A DNA stretch of 64,000 bases from Thiomicrorhabdus marina (GCF_017571465.1 NZ_JAGETV010000008.1:49710-113709); one strand, 5' to 3'. Numbered from the stretch's first letter, positions 45,227-54,542 are shown. The notes: generated by a model not told the origin, from the letters alone. A program made the numbers and translations.

Positions 45227-46319
45227 ACGTTTTACGCTGTCCAAGTTGTCCTATTTAACGGTCGTAAAAATGCCGGTTTTGTTTTGGCTGACTGTTGTCT
45301 TGTCTGTTGTTTTTTTGCTTTCTGTCTCTACGTTTGCCAAGGCGAGTACTTCGTCTTGCAAGATAGATGGTGTTGTTGAAAAGGTCTATGGTGCGAATCC
45401 GATTGTCACTTATATGTTAGTTGCGATGGCTCCAAGAAAACTGGTTGGCTGGAACTTTCCCGTTTCGCAGCAAGCGCGTGGTATTTTTCCTGATCAAGTC
45501 TTTGAAAAACCCGTTATTGGCGGCTGGTTCGGACAGGGACGTACGCCGAATATGGAAGAATTATTAGGTAGCCGTCCTGAGCTCATTGTGATGTCTGGAG
45601 CGATGGTTAATCCGAAGCGTCAGCAAGTCTTACAGAAAATGGGGGTGCCAGTTTGTCATCTCAATCTTGATCGCCTGAGCGATTTTCCGGATAGCTTCCG
45701 CAAGCTTGGAAAATGGTTACAGAATCCTACTAGAGGCGAAAAACTGGCCTTGGCAATGGAGAATCTACTCCAGCAACAAAGTCATTTAAAAGGCTTGCTC
45801 GCAGAACGGAACCTTCCAATAAAGACGGTTTATTATGCGCAAGATCCAAATGGATTGGCATCTGAATGTAGAGGCTCGATTCATGCGGAAGTTATTCCAT
45901 GGGCGGGCGGTCTCAATCCCCATCTATGTCCTGCCGATCAAGGTAAAAATTCCCGTTATGGAAAGGTTGCGGTCAATATTGAACAGCTTCTGCGTTACAA
46001 CCCAGATGCAATTGTGACTCAAGAACGCGCTTTTTATGAGCAAGTGTATCAATTGCCGAATTGGCAGAGTTTGCAAGCGGTACAGAACGGGCAGGTGTTT
46101 TTTGCACCGCAAGCGCCATTTCGTTGGTTGGATCGTCCACCATCATTTATGCGGATTTTAGCAGCGCAGTGGTTGATGCAGAAACTGTATCCACATGTCT
46201 CTGAAATTGCCGAAATAGACATCATTAAAACCGCGCAAGATTTTTTTTCATTATTTTTTCGAGTTGAATTAAGCCGCGAACAAGCGCAAATCCTACTTGA
46301 AGGAGGACAGCTATCATGA
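45213..46319 (+). CDS. Periplasmic metal/metallophore-binding protein (class III, FecB/MolA-type)
   Basis: A 368-residue binding protein with a membrane-anchored or cleaved N terminus (VLFWLTVVLSVVFLLSVSTFAKAS). VEKVYGANPIVTYMLVAMAPRKLVGW, PEELIV-type strand RPELIVMSG, and NPDAIVTQE followed by AVQNGQVFFAPQAPF match the two-lobed helical-backbone family serving FecCD transporters. ATG 45213 has AGGAG 9 bases upstream; it overlaps the receptor gene by 14 bases. Haemophilus MolA, a molybdate binder, is of this type; the ligand here is not proven. Confidence 0.85.
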   Translation: MFVSKRFTLSKLSYLTVVKMPVLFWLTVVLSVVFLLSVSTFAKASTSSCKIDGVVEKVYGANPIVTYMLVAMAPRKLVGWNFPVSQQARGIFPDQVFEKPVIGGWFGQGRTPNMEELLGSRPELIVMSGAMVNPKRQQVLQKMGVPVCHLNLDRLSDFPDSFRKLGKWLQNPTRGEKLALAMENLLQQQSHLKGLLAERNLPIKTVYYAQDPNGLASECRGSIHAEVIPWAGGLNPHLCPADQGKNSRYGKVAVNIEQLLRYNPDAIVTQERAFYEQVYQLPNWQSLQAVQNGQVFFAPQAPFRWLDRPPSFMRILAAQWLMQKLYPHVSEIAEIDIIKTAQDFFSLFFRVELSREQAQILLEGGQLS

Positions 46320-47350
46320 GAAACAAACCGATTCAATTAGGTGCGATGTTGCACGTGACTCCTGAACTTGGACAGTCGCCAACGGAGACTTATCAGAGCT
46401 TTACCGATCTAGTTCAGGATCTTGATCAGCTTGGCTTTGATCACGCTTGGGTCACTGAACACCATTTTAACGACATGAGTCTGACACCAGCACCAACCCA
46501 AATAATGGGGCATTTGTTGGCAAAAACTGAACAGATTCAAATAGGCGCAGCGGCCTTATTGATTGGCTTTCATAACCCGATTGCGGTTGCGGAACAGTTG
46601 GCCGTTTTAGAGACTCTTTATCCGAATCGGCTATTGTGTGGTTTCGCCAAAGGTGGACCGTTCGAATCACAAAACAGTGCTTTTAAAGCCGATAAAGATT
46701 TGAGCCGTGCGCGAATGATTGAGGCGTTACCGGCGCTGCTTGAATTATGGCAAGAACAAGGAGAGTGCTCCCATCATGGCGAACATTTTCAATGGCAGCA
46801 ACTTAATCTACAGCCAAATGCAGGTATTGTTCCTAAGCAGTTATTTGTCGCTACCGGTGATGCTCAAACCATTGCTATGGCGGTGGAAAACGGTTTAGGT
46901 TTAATGGCTGCGCAATTCTGGGGAGTGGACAAGATTCAGCAGCAAATTGCACTCTACAAACACCATGCAAATCACTATTTTAGAGAAACGGTTAAGCCGC
47001 GCATGATGGCGGCTAGAGGTTTGTTTATCGACCAAAACTCGGCCGTGGCAAAGCAACGCGCTTTGGAGCATATCCGTATGTTTCGTGAGCAGAAAGCCAA
47101 GCATTGGGGTAAAGCTCCCGGGCCAATGGCAAAATTGCAACCAGAAGAAATTCTGAACCGAATGTTATATGGCTCTCCGGATGAGGTTTTGGATAAGGTT
47201 GCAGATCTCTTACAAAATGGTGTTACTGATTTGGTTCTTAATCCATTGACTCAAAATCATCGAGTGAGAACTGAGCAGTTGCATTGGTTCTACAATGAAA
47301 TTTGGCAAGGGCTTTCCGGTTGTTTGCCAGCGAAGTCGGCAGCTGGCTAG
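46316..47350 (+). CDS. Luciferase-like (LLM class) flavin-dependent monooxygenase
   Basis: A 344-residue TIM-barrel oxidoreductase using reduced flavin. FDHAWVTEHHFND, IGAAALLIGFHNPIAVAEQLAVLETLYPNR and VATGDAQTIAMAVENGLGLM are standard for the bacterial luciferase family. It is translated with the binding-protein gene (ATGA overlap) and directly abuts the permease gene, so it is an integral part of this uptake operon. In context it could oxidise or release a metallophore or an organic ligand; the substrate is unknown. Confidence 0.88.
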   Translation: MRNKPIQLGAMLHVTPELGQSPTETYQSFTDLVQDLDQLGFDHAWVTEHHFNDMSLTPAPTQIMGHLLAKTEQIQIGAAALLIGFHNPIAVAEQLAVLETLYPNRLLCGFAKGGPFESQNSAFKADKDLSRARMIEALPALLELWQEQGECSHHGEHFQWQQLNLQPNAGIVPKQLFVATGDAQTIAMAVENGLGLMAAQFWGVDKIQQQIALYKHHANHYFRETVKPRMMAARGLFIDQNSAVAKQRALEHIRMFREQKAKHWGKAPGPMAKLQPEEILNRMLYGSPDEVLDKVADLLQNGVTDLVLNPLTQNHRVRTEQLHWFYNEIWQGLSGCLPAKSAAG

Positions 47351-48397
47351 GTGCGCAGTGTGCAATTGATAAGGACTTTTGTAAAAGAAGCCGCGCGGTG
47401 GCGAATTGTGATCCTACTTATTTTAGTGTTGGTGGCGAGTGGTTTCATTTCATTAAGTATGGGGCGCTATGATTTCGCACCGCTTGGCAGTTTAGCGGAA
47501 TTGTTGAGGCATTTCGGCTGGCTTTCTGGTAAGGAAGATCCGATGATTGTCAGTATTCTGATGGATGTTCGTCTTCCCAGAGTATTGGCCGCCATGACGA
47601 TTGGGGCTGCTTTAGCAATTAGCGGCGCTGCCTTTCAGGCTTTGTTTATGAACCCTTTAGTTTCGCCAGGTATTTTAGGTGTTCTATCCGGCGCGGCTTT
47701 TGGGGCTTCTTTGGGGATTTTGATTTCCGAAGAAATTTGGGTCATGCAGCTGCTTACTTTTCTGTTTGGTCTCCTTGCTGTGGGGATTGCTTTGCTACTG
47801 GCAAAGGGTGAGCTCAAGCAAAATATGATTATTTTGGTTCTCGGTGGAATGATTACCGGTGCCTTGTTTAGCGCTTTTCTGTCGATTATTAAATACGTTG
47901 CAGACCCATACAGTAAATTGCCGGCAATCACTTATTGGCTAATGGGATCCTTAGCGAATGTAAATGGTGACTTGTTATTTTGGCTGTTACCGATTGTATT
48001 GGTTGGTATTTTGATTTTGCTGCTACACGGCCATGTTTTGAATGTACTTAGCCTTGGTGATGATGAGGCTCGAACTTTGGGGATTGCTGTTGAACAGAAA
48101 AGAATGTTGATTATCGTTATTGCCACTTTGTTAAGCGCTTTAACCGTTACGCTTGGCGGTATGATTGGTTGGGTTGGATTAGTTATTCCGCACATTGTTC
48201 GTTTAGTGTTAGGTGCCGATAATCGTATTCTTTTACCTGTTTCAGCTTTGCTAGGCGCTATCTATTTACTTTGGGTTGATAACCTCGCACGAATGGCAAT
48301 AAGCATTGAAATTCCGCTTGGTATTTTGACTGCGTTAATCGGCTTACCGGTTTTTGCTTGGGCGTTAAAGAATGCTAAAAAAGGTTGGCAAAATTAA
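47351..48397 (+). CDS. FecCD-family ABC transporter permease
   Basis: A 348-residue inner-membrane permease with about nine or ten helices. RLPRVLAAMTIGAALAISGAAFQALFMNPLVSPGILGVLSGAAFGASLG and GMIGWVGLVIPHIVRLVLGADNRILLPVSALLGAIYLLWVDNLAR are canonical BtuC/FecCD signatures. The start is GTG 47351, directly after the monooxygenase stop. It pairs with the class III binding protein and with the ATPase encoded beyond the repeat at 48411. Confidence 0.92.
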   Translation: MRSVQLIRTFVKEAARWRIVILLILVLVASGFISLSMGRYDFAPLGSLAELLRHFGWLSGKEDPMIVSILMDVRLPRVLAAMTIGAALAISGAAFQALFMNPLVSPGILGVLSGAAFGASLGILISEEIWVMQLLTFLFGLLAVGIALLLAKGELKQNMIILVLGGMITGALFSAFLSIIKYVADPYSKLPAITYWLMGSLANVNGDLLFWLLPIVLVGILILLLHGHVLNVLSLGDDEARTLGIAVEQKRMLIIVIATLLSALTVTLGGMIGWVGLVIPHIVRLVLGADNRILLPVSALLGAIYLLWVDNLARMAISIEIPLGILTALIGLPVFAWALKNAKKGWQN

Positions 48398-48410
48398 AAA
48401 GTTCAATGTT

Positions 48411-48680
48411 TAAGGAAACGCAGAATAAATCCCAATGGCTTCAGGCAAAGTCAAATTTAGGTTAAGCAAGGCGTCTGTTTGCCGTCATGTCTCGACCTGG
48501 CAAAAACAGACAACACCGCTTAGACAAATTTTGCAAAGCTCGCCTCTAGCGAGGCCTTGAAGAGTCACTTCGTTGTTGGCGTTCTCAACCATAGCTCAGG
48601 CTATGCTTCTCAAACGCCGCCTAGAATATCTCTTCAAACTCCACGATGAAGTCAATGGGGACTTATTCTGCGTTTCCTTA
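48411..48680. mobile_element. MITE-like element, full copy (A)
   Basis: 270 bases bounded by near-perfect inverted repeats of about 34 bases starting TAAGGAAACGCAGAATAA. No coding sequence. Internal dyads include CCTCTAGCGAGG and CATAGC/GCTATG. Its right half is repeated at the window end (63906-64000) at high identity and its left end at 23971. It is inserted between the permease and ATPase genes of one ABC transporter. Confidence 0.8.
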
Positions 48681-48699
48681 GTTTAAAAGAAGAGATAAA

Positions 48700-49473
48700 G
48701 TGAATAACAAATTAGCTCCAATGACTGAGTTTAAAGTTTCTAATTTATGTGCGGCTTATGGAAGAAAACACGTTTTCAGTGGAATCAACTTCCGCTTGCA
48801 AAAAGGGGAAGTCGTTGCGCTTCTAGGGCCTAATGGATGTGGTAAAACCACTCTGTTGCGAACTTTACTGGCTTTGCATCCAAAAACCGAGGGAGAAATA
48901 TGGTTCGCTGGAAAATCGATTGATGACTTATCGGTAAAACAGCGTGCTCGGATGGTTAGTTATGTACCGCAGTATCATAAGATGGCATTTGCCTATCCTG
49001 TATTAGAGATGGTTTTGATGGCAATCTATGGAGATAAAGCACCGTGGTTACATGCTAGTCAAGATGAAATTGCTCACGCCATGAGTGCATTAGAATGGAT
49101 GGGGATCGCCGAGTTGGCGCATCGTCCTTATACTGAACTTTCAGGTGGACAAAGGCAGATGGTTCTAATTGCGCGTGCATACGCTCAAAATACACCTTTG
49201 ATTATGATGGATGAACCAACTAATGGATTAGATTATGGGAATCAAATCAAACTGCTACAAAAAATTAACGCATTAATGGAAACGGGAAAAACAGTCCTGA
49301 TGACGACCCATCATCCCGAGCATGCCCTGCAATGTTCGTCGAGGGCTATTACCATGAAAGATGGACATCTGCTTAGTGATGGCTGTCCTCTGGACGTATT
49401 GAAGGATGAAAAAATTCGTTCTTTATATGAGTTAAGCCATGATGACTTTTATGCTTACCGAAAACAGGCTTAG
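48700..49473 (+). CDS. ABC transporter ATP-binding protein (FepC/BtuD/MolC type)
   Basis: A 257-residue ATPase. Walker A GPNGCGKTT, signature LSGGQRQMVLIARA, Walker B LIMMDEPTNGLD and switch His in MTTHHPEHAL. The companion permease gene is 302 bases upstream, separated by the MITE-like element, which may weaken or alter co-expression. GTG 48700 is used; ATG 48721 is an alternative start. It overlaps the convergent hydrolase/thioredoxin gene by 4 bases. Confidence 0.92.
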   Translation: MNNKLAPMTEFKVSNLCAAYGRKHVFSGINFRLQKGEVVALLGPNGCGKTTLLRTLLALHPKTEGEIWFAGKSIDDLSVKQRARMVSYVPQYHKMAFAYPVLEMVLMAIYGDKAPWLHASQDEIAHAMSALEWMGIAELAHRPYTELSGGQRQMVLIARAYAQNTPLIMMDEPTNGLDYGNQIKLLQKINALMETGKTVLMTTHHPEHALQCSSRAITMKDGHLLSDGCPLDVLKDEKIRSLYELSHDDFYAYRKQA

Positions 49474-50768
49474 TGTTCCTTTATTTCGTTGGTTTTAAGA
49501 TTAATAAGTCTCTGAATCTGTTGTTTGATTTCGGAGTCGTCCCATTCGATGGCGGCATTGACTGAGTAGCGGATTTGCCCGTTGGTGTCGATTAGGAATG
49601 AACTCGGGAAGGAGAAAATTTCGTAATCGGCGGAAACCTTGCCGTCTTGGTCTATCAGCACAGGAAAATCGACCTGAACTTGTTTAAGGAAGTCGCGGAT
49701 GGTTTGTGGCGATTCTTTGAAATTAACCGAGACGATTTCAAACTGATTGCTATCATATGATTCCGCTAAGCGGTTCATCGATGGGATTTCTTTGACGCAA
49801 GGTGGGCACCAACTGGCCCAGAAATTCAGTAACACCACTTTGCCACGTTTGTCAGAGAAATTGAGCGATTCCCCGAAAGTATCAGATAACTCAAAATCAA
49901 CTGCTGGCCGAGCTTCAATCGGTACCAGACCTTTTTTGCGTTTGGTCACTTCGACTGGATTTAGTTCTGCTGTTGCGATGAATGCGGTTTCATTTGTCGG
50001 TTTGGAAATACTTAGCCAGCGACCTAAATCAGTCACCAGTTTTTCACTAGCCTGCTTTTCCACTTCATTGGCGCTACGGCGCAAAAAATACCAGTCACGG
50101 ACATTCGGTACTGACGCTAAGGTTACTTGGCTATTGTTGTTTTCCAATGCCGTAACCAACTCTGCGAGTTTCCATTTAAAAGTTCCTTCAGTTGGTTGCA
50201 CAATGGTGATCGGTAGACTGCTGGCGGCAACAATCGGGAAGAGTTGCGGCGCATCACCGGCTTTTTCTGGGGCGTTATAAAGGTTTGGAAAGAACAACAC
50301 GCTTTGTTGCATTTTGCCGTAGCCGTTTGTTGGCTGTTCAGCCAGTTGCCAAAGGCGTAAACCGCGCAATAACACCAAACTCATACGGCCTGTGCTGATG
50401 GGGATAAAAGTTTTTGCTTGGGTTTGCGCATGCGCTAGAACAGCGGCAATACCGTTGCCGTTTAACTTGCGGATATTGGTCGGGGAGCGTTCGATAAAGT
50501 AGGATTCCAGCAGGTCGATTTGCCAGATGTCATAGCCTTCGTCGTTAAAGCGGCTAACTAGGTGTTTAAAGGATTTGCGTTCCGCATAGCCTTCGGTAAA
50601 CCAGATTAGCAAAGGTTTTTTAGCATCGGCAAAGGTCGCAGGATAGTCATGAACGGTGACTTCTTCGCCGCTTTCGGTTTCAAGGTTGAAGCTTTCCGCC
50701 TGCGCACAGCCGAGAAAGGTGGCGATGGAAAATGCGATGAAAAGGGCAAAAAGTTTGAAGTGATGCAT
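49470..50768 (-). CDS. Periplasmic fusion: alpha/beta-hydrolase-like domain plus TlpA-type thioredoxin
   Basis: A 432-residue exported protein. Signal peptide (FALFIAFSIATFLGCAQAES). Residues about 30-270 look like an alpha/beta-hydrolase fold (KPLLIWFTEGYAERKSFKHLVSRFNDEGYDIWQIDLL; IPISTGRMSLVLLRGLRLW) with a weak Ser motif. Residues about 295-430 are a TlpA-like thioredoxin with FWASWCPPC (redox pair at about 321 and 324) and a cis-Pro loop FPSSFLID. The start at 50768 is chosen for the signal peptide; an upstream ATG at 50846 adds 26 residues. Confidence 0.8.
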   Translation of the reverse strand: MHHFKLFALFIAFSIATFLGCAQAESFNLETESGEEVTVHDYPATFADAKKPLLIWFTEGYAERKSFKHLVSRFNDEGYDIWQIDLLESYFIERSPTNIRKLNGNGIAAVLAHAQTQAKTFIPISTGRMSLVLLRGLRLWQLAEQPTNGYGKMQQSVLFFPNLYNAPEKAGDAPQLFPIVAASSLPITIVQPTEGTFKWKLAELVTALENNNSQVTLASVPNVRDWYFLRRSANEVEKQASEKLVTDLGRWLSISKPTNETAFIATAELNPVEVTKRKKGLVPIEARPAVDFELSDTFGESLNFSDKRGKVVLLNFWASWCPPCVKEIPSMNRLAESYDSNQFEIVSVNFKESPQTIRDFLKQVQVDFPVLIDQDGKVSADYEIFSFPSSFLIDTNGQIRYSVNAAIEWDDSEIKQQIQRLINLKTNEIKEH

Positions 50769-50858
50769 TGCGAACAATCTCAAAAAGTTTTGCAGCAGTT
50801 TTACCATATTGTTGGCAAATTCGCTGTAAAACCAAGTGAGATGCATGTTGTTTGCACA

Positions 50859-52040
50859 TTAGATGCTTTGCGGATGTCGGATTCTCAGTGTTAAAGCACT
50901 GGCTATAATAATCATAATTGCCGAAGCCATTAAACACGCTTCCATACCGGCACTTTGGTAGATATAGCCGGAAAGAACCGTGCCAGCTAAACGTCCGCCG
51001 GCATTCGCCATATAGTAAAAACCGACCTGTTTTGAAGTACCGTCTTCATCGGCATAGGCGACAATCAAATAAGAATGAACCGCTGAATTCAATGCGAACA
51101 GTACTCCGAAAATCAGCAGACCGATAACCAAAATGGTTTCTGGATTCATATTTAATGAATAAGCCATCAACAGTGGTACGGCGGCTAAAACCAGTGCCAA
51201 CCAGAAAGCAGTGCGCGCAGTTGGATTGGTCTTTTTACCAACCAGCTTTGGCGAAGCGGCTTGCACAAAACCGTAACCGATAATCCAGATTGCCATAAAG
51301 GTGCCGATTTGTAGATGTGACCAGCCGAGAACGCTGGCGGCGAAGACCGGCAGCGCCACCACAAACCAGACATCACGCGCACCAAACAGGAAGAAGCGTG
51401 CCGCGGATAACCAGTTAATTGCTTCCGAATGCGAGAACATCTGAGCGAATTTCGGTTTGTTTTTCGACTTACCAAGTGAACCATCGAGTTTGAATAAGGA
51501 AATAGCCAGAGCGATAGCAAGCATGCCGGCCATAATCCACATTGCATTGGCAAACCCGAATAGTTCTAAAAGCAGAGCACCCATAAAGAAGCCGACGCCT
51601 TTCAGCGCATTTTTAGAGCCGGTCAATGCTGCAACCCAACGATACAGCTTGCCTTCACCGTCACTGGCTAAGGCTTTGACCGAACTTTTGGCGCTCATTT
51701 TATTAAGGTCTTTGGCGATGCCGGACAGGGCTTGCGCGACCATGACATACAAAACGCTGAGCCATTCGGTCGGCACCGTGAGCATCACTAGGGCGAGAAT
51801 CTGAATCGACAAACCGATATTCATGGTGACATTCAAGCCGGCACGCGCGCCAAGCCAACCACCGAAAAGGTTGGTGACAATGCCGAAGAACTCGTAAAAC
51901 AGGAACAATAACGCCAACTCTAAAGGGCTATAACCGAGCTGATAGAAATAAAGCAAGACCAACATGCGTAAAGCGCCATCAGTTAAGGTAAACGCCCAGT
52001 AGTTGCCTGTTACCAGAGCGTATTGTTGGGTTTGGTTCAT
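50859..52040 (-). CDS. arsJ: Organoarsenical efflux transporter ArsJ
   Basis: A 393-residue MFS-type permease with about 11-12 helices. QQYALVTGNYWAFTLTDGALRMLVLLYFYQLGYSPLELALLFLFYEFFGIVTNL and the loop AKDLNKMSAKSSVKALASDGEGKLYRWVAALTGSKNALKG are strong ArsJ signatures. ArsJ exports 1-arseno-3-phosphoglycerate, which the partner dehydrogenase forms from arsenate. It is 14 bases after gap in one operon, divergent from arsR. Confidence 0.93.
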   Translation of the reverse strand: MNQTQQYALVTGNYWAFTLTDGALRMLVLLYFYQLGYSPLELALLFLFYEFFGIVTNLFGGWLGARAGLNVTMNIGLSIQILALVMLTVPTEWLSVLYVMVAQALSGIAKDLNKMSAKSSVKALASDGEGKLYRWVAALTGSKNALKGVGFFMGALLLELFGFANAMWIMAGMLAIALAISLFKLDGSLGKSKNKPKFAQMFSHSEAINWLSAARFFLFGARDVWFVVALPVFAASVLGWSHLQIGTFMAIWIIGYGFVQAASPKLVGKKTNPTARTAFWLALVLAAVPLLMAYSLNMNPETILVIGLLIFGVLFALNSAVHSYLIVAYADEDGTSKQVGFYYMANAGGRLAGTVLSGYIYQSAGMEACLMASAIMIIIASALTLRIRHPQSI

Positions 52041-52054
52041 GGCTATTTCCTATT

Positions 52055-53068
52055 CTATAGTGATTGATTTGCCTTACCGACTTTCATTGCCAGTTCCATC
52101 ATACGCTGCATATAACCGATTTCATTGTCATACCAAGCCAGCACTTTAACGTGCGTGCCGTTGACCACACGAGTCGATGGCGCATCAATCACAGACGAGC
52201 AGGTTTCGCCTTCGTAGTCGACCGAAACCAGTGGCAGTTCTTCATAACCAAGAATGTCTTTAAGATAGCTCTCTGAAGCTTCTTTAAATAGGCTATTCAC
52301 TTCTTCGACTGAAGTTGGTTTTTGCATCTCCATCACCAGATCGGTAAGAGAAGCGTTCATAAACGGAACACGCACAGCCAAACCATCTAAGCAGCCATTC
52401 AATTCAGAGAAAATCGTACCGATTGCAGAAGCAGAACCGGTTGAGGTTGGAATTAATGATTCAAAACTGGAACGCGCGCGACGCAAATCTTTATGACCGT
52501 GGTCGACCACTTTTTGGGTATTGGTGCGGTCGTGCATGGTGGTGATAGTACCGTGTTTGATGCCAATTTTTTCATGCAAAACTTTAATCACCGGCGCGAT
52601 ACAGTTGGTGGTGCAAGAGGCCGCGGTAATCAGTTTGTCTTCGCCGGCAACGAAAATATCGTCATTAATGCCCATAACGATATTCTTGATACCTTCTTTA
52701 AACGGTGCGGCAACGATGACTTGTTTAACGCCTTGGTCGAAGTAGGGTTGTACTTGTTGGCAGTTACGGAAAACACCGGTACATTCCAAAACGATATCGA
52801 CGTCTAACGCTCCCCAATCAAAGTCTTCAAGATTCTTGTGCGAAGAGTAACTAATGGTCTTATCACCGATTACGATATTATTGCCATCTGCTTCGGCACG
52901 GTGCTTCCAACGACCATGTGCCGAATCGAAGTTCAGTAGATGTGCGGAGCCGATTGCATCGGTCGCGATTTCATTAATATGCACGAATTCGATGCCTTCC
53001 CAGTCAAATGCTTGGCGTAAGCCAAGACGTCCCATGCGTCCAAAACCGTTAATTGCGACACGAATCAT
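52055..53068 (-). CDS. gap: ArsJ-associated glyceraldehyde-3-phosphate dehydrogenase
   Basis: A 337-residue GAPDH. NAD site [13 protein letters not shown], catalytic Cys in [21 protein letters not shown] and [15 protein letters not shown]. In ars operons this enzyme uses arsenate in place of phosphate and makes the unstable 1-arseno-3-phosphoglycerate. The start at 53068 (MIRVAINGF) is preceded by AGGAG; an in-frame ATG at 53104 adds 12 non-family residues. Confidence 0.94.
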   Translation of the reverse strand: MIRVAINGFGRMGRLGLRQAFDWEGIEFVHINEIATDAIGSAHLLNFDSAHGRWKHRAEADGNNIVIGDKTISYSSHKNLEDFDWGALDVDIVLECTGVFRNCQQVQPYFDQGVKQVIVAAPFKEGIKNIVMGINDDIFVAGEDKLITAASCTTNCIAPVIKVLHEKIGIKHGTITTMHDRTNTQKVVDHGHKDLRRARSSFESLIPTSTGSASAIGTIFSELNGCLDGLAVRVPFMNASLTDLVMEMQKPTSVEEVNSLFKEASESYLKDILGYEELPLVSVDYEGETCSSVIDAPSTRVVNGTHVKVLAWYDNEIGYMQRMMELAMKVGKANQSL

Positions 53069-53120
53069 AAAGGCTCCTAAAAATCTTCTATATAATAATT
53101 TCATCTAAACGAATTGAATC

Positions 53121-53140
53121 TATATCCGTTTATGCGGATT
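53121..53140. promoter_or_regulatory. ArsR-type operator between gap and arsR
   Basis: TATATCCG-N5-GCGGATT, containing the dyad ATCCG/CGGAT. The same pattern is at 63513-63532. It is 53 bases from the gap start and 44 from arsR, so it can control both directions. Confidence 0.75.
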
Positions 53141-53183
53141 GATGTAATATAGCAAAAAGCCCTTTATTAAAATAGAAACTTTT

Positions 53184-53543
53184 ATGACAAATTCCCAACA
53201 ACTTGAGCAATATGCGCATTTTCATAAAGCGATGGCGGAACCGGTGCGTTTAAGAATCTTGGCACTGTTAAGCCAACAGAAATCGCTTTGTGTTTGTGAT
53301 TTGGTGTCGGTACTTCAGTTGTCGCAGAGTACCGTTTCTCGGCATCTTTCATATTTAAAGAATCATGGAATTGTCGAGTCATGGCGAGAAGGGAACTGGA
53401 TGCACTATGCGCTGTTGAATGAGCATCCGTTTCAAGCGGTGGTGGCGGAATCGATGCGGGGGCTGAGCCAGTTAGATTTAATCAAAGAAGATTTGAGCGC
53501 CTTGGAGAAATATCAACAATCGCCAAGGCAGTGTAATCTCTAA
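53184..53543 (+). CDS. arsR: ArsR-family arsenic-responsive repressor
   Basis: A 119-residue winged-helix repressor. The As(III)-binding motif CVCD (LCVCDLVSVL) precedes the recognition helix LSQSTVSRHLSYLKNHGIV; the two Cys are at residues 37 and 39. It is divergent from gap-arsJ across a 115-base gap holding the operator. Expected to release DNA on binding arsenite. Confidence 0.93.
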   Translation: MTNSQQLEQYAHFHKAMAEPVRLRILALLSQQKSLCVCDLVSVLQLSQSTVSRHLSYLKNHGIVESWREGNWMHYALLNEHPFQAVVAESMRGLSQLDLIKEDLSALEKYQQSPRQCNL

Positions 53544-53545
53544 AT

Positions 53546-54475
53546 TTACATTGAAGCTTCCAGCTTCAGGTAAGTACGATTCAGGTTTTGTTTGTGCCAT
53601 GAATCGTAGTGTTCTAGGTGCTTGAACTCCGGCCAGTCTGAGTTTTCTGAAACCGCTGAATTAACGCCAGCAAAATCTTCTGCTTGAGCAGTCATTTTTT
53701 CAACTAACTTTTTCAGATAATCACCGGTTTCTGCATCGGCTTGTTTCCAGTCAGACACCTTGCCATGCCCCGGAACAATATATTCGGAAGGAAGTTGACG
53801 CATCTGTTGGTAAGCTTCGTTCCAAGTCACAGGATTAGACCAAGGATGCACGCCAAGCATGCGGTCAAGATAGACAATATCTCCGGTAAATAACACCTTT
53901 TGTTGTGGCAACCACAAGACTGAATCGCCGGGAAAATGAGCATCACCGTAATAATTTAACTGCATTTCAACCCCACCAATGGTTAAGCTGTTTGAAGCTT
54001 CTTCCAGTACCACATCAGCCGTTTTCATCTGCACGCCTTTCAAAGCAGGTACTTTAGGTAATAAACGGTCAAGCTGCTGGTTAAACATCTTCGCTTGGGT
54101 TTTTACGCTCTTTTTAAAGGCATAAATTTTCGCGCCTTGTTTAGAGAAATAATCATTCCCCAACCAACGGTGATCTTGGCTGCCGATATTGATAACCGCA
54201 ACAATCGGTTGATTTTTAATGCCTTTGGCAATCGCCTCCAGTTTTTTTGCCGCCGCGTCGCCTGCTCCAGAGTCAACTAAAACCCAACCGTCGGCCGTAT
54301 CGATAAAACCGATATTATTGTTTAAGCCCAAATTCTCTGGTGTGCGGTCGGTGATTGGTCCGACATAGGCGTAAACACCATCTGCTACTTTCTGAGCGCT
54401 GAATTCCATTGCTTGACTAGCAAAAGAGATAACCGCCAATCCTGCTACCAACAGGTAGCGATATAGTTTGTTCAT
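53546..54475 (-). CDS. SoxH-like metallo-beta-lactamase-fold protein, altered metal motif
   Basis: A 309-residue exported protein (signal peptide ends FASQAM). VADGVYAYVGP, NNIGFIDTADGWVLVDSGAG, LWLPQQKVLFTGDIVYLDR and YIVPGHG follow the beta-lactamase fold. The usual HxHxDH zinc motif appears as I-G-S-Q-D-H-R (VINIGSQDHRWLGN), so its first two His are missing; the later His residues (GDAHFPGDS, PGHG) remain. The family is common in sulfur oxidisers near sox genes; function is not established. It has its own predicted sigma-54 promoter and is 3 bases from convergent arsR. Confidence 0.85.
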   Translation of the reverse strand: MNKLYRYLLVAGLAVISFASQAMEFSAQKVADGVYAYVGPITDRTPENLGLNNNIGFIDTADGWVLVDSGAGDAAAKKLEAIAKGIKNQPIVAVINIGSQDHRWLGNDYFSKQGAKIYAFKKSVKTQAKMFNQQLDRLLPKVPALKGVQMKTADVVLEEASNSLTIGGVEMQLNYYGDAHFPGDSVLWLPQQKVLFTGDIVYLDRMLGVHPWSNPVTWNEAYQQMRQLPSEYIVPGHGKVSDWKQADAETGDYLKKLVEKMTAQAEDFAGVNSAVSENSDWPEFKHLEHYDSWHKQNLNRTYLKLEASM

Positions 54476-54542
54476 AAAGTTCTCCTAAATTCAGAAAAGT
54501 TTAAATAGGCTTTAAAATTCATTTTACCTATGATCAATTAAA

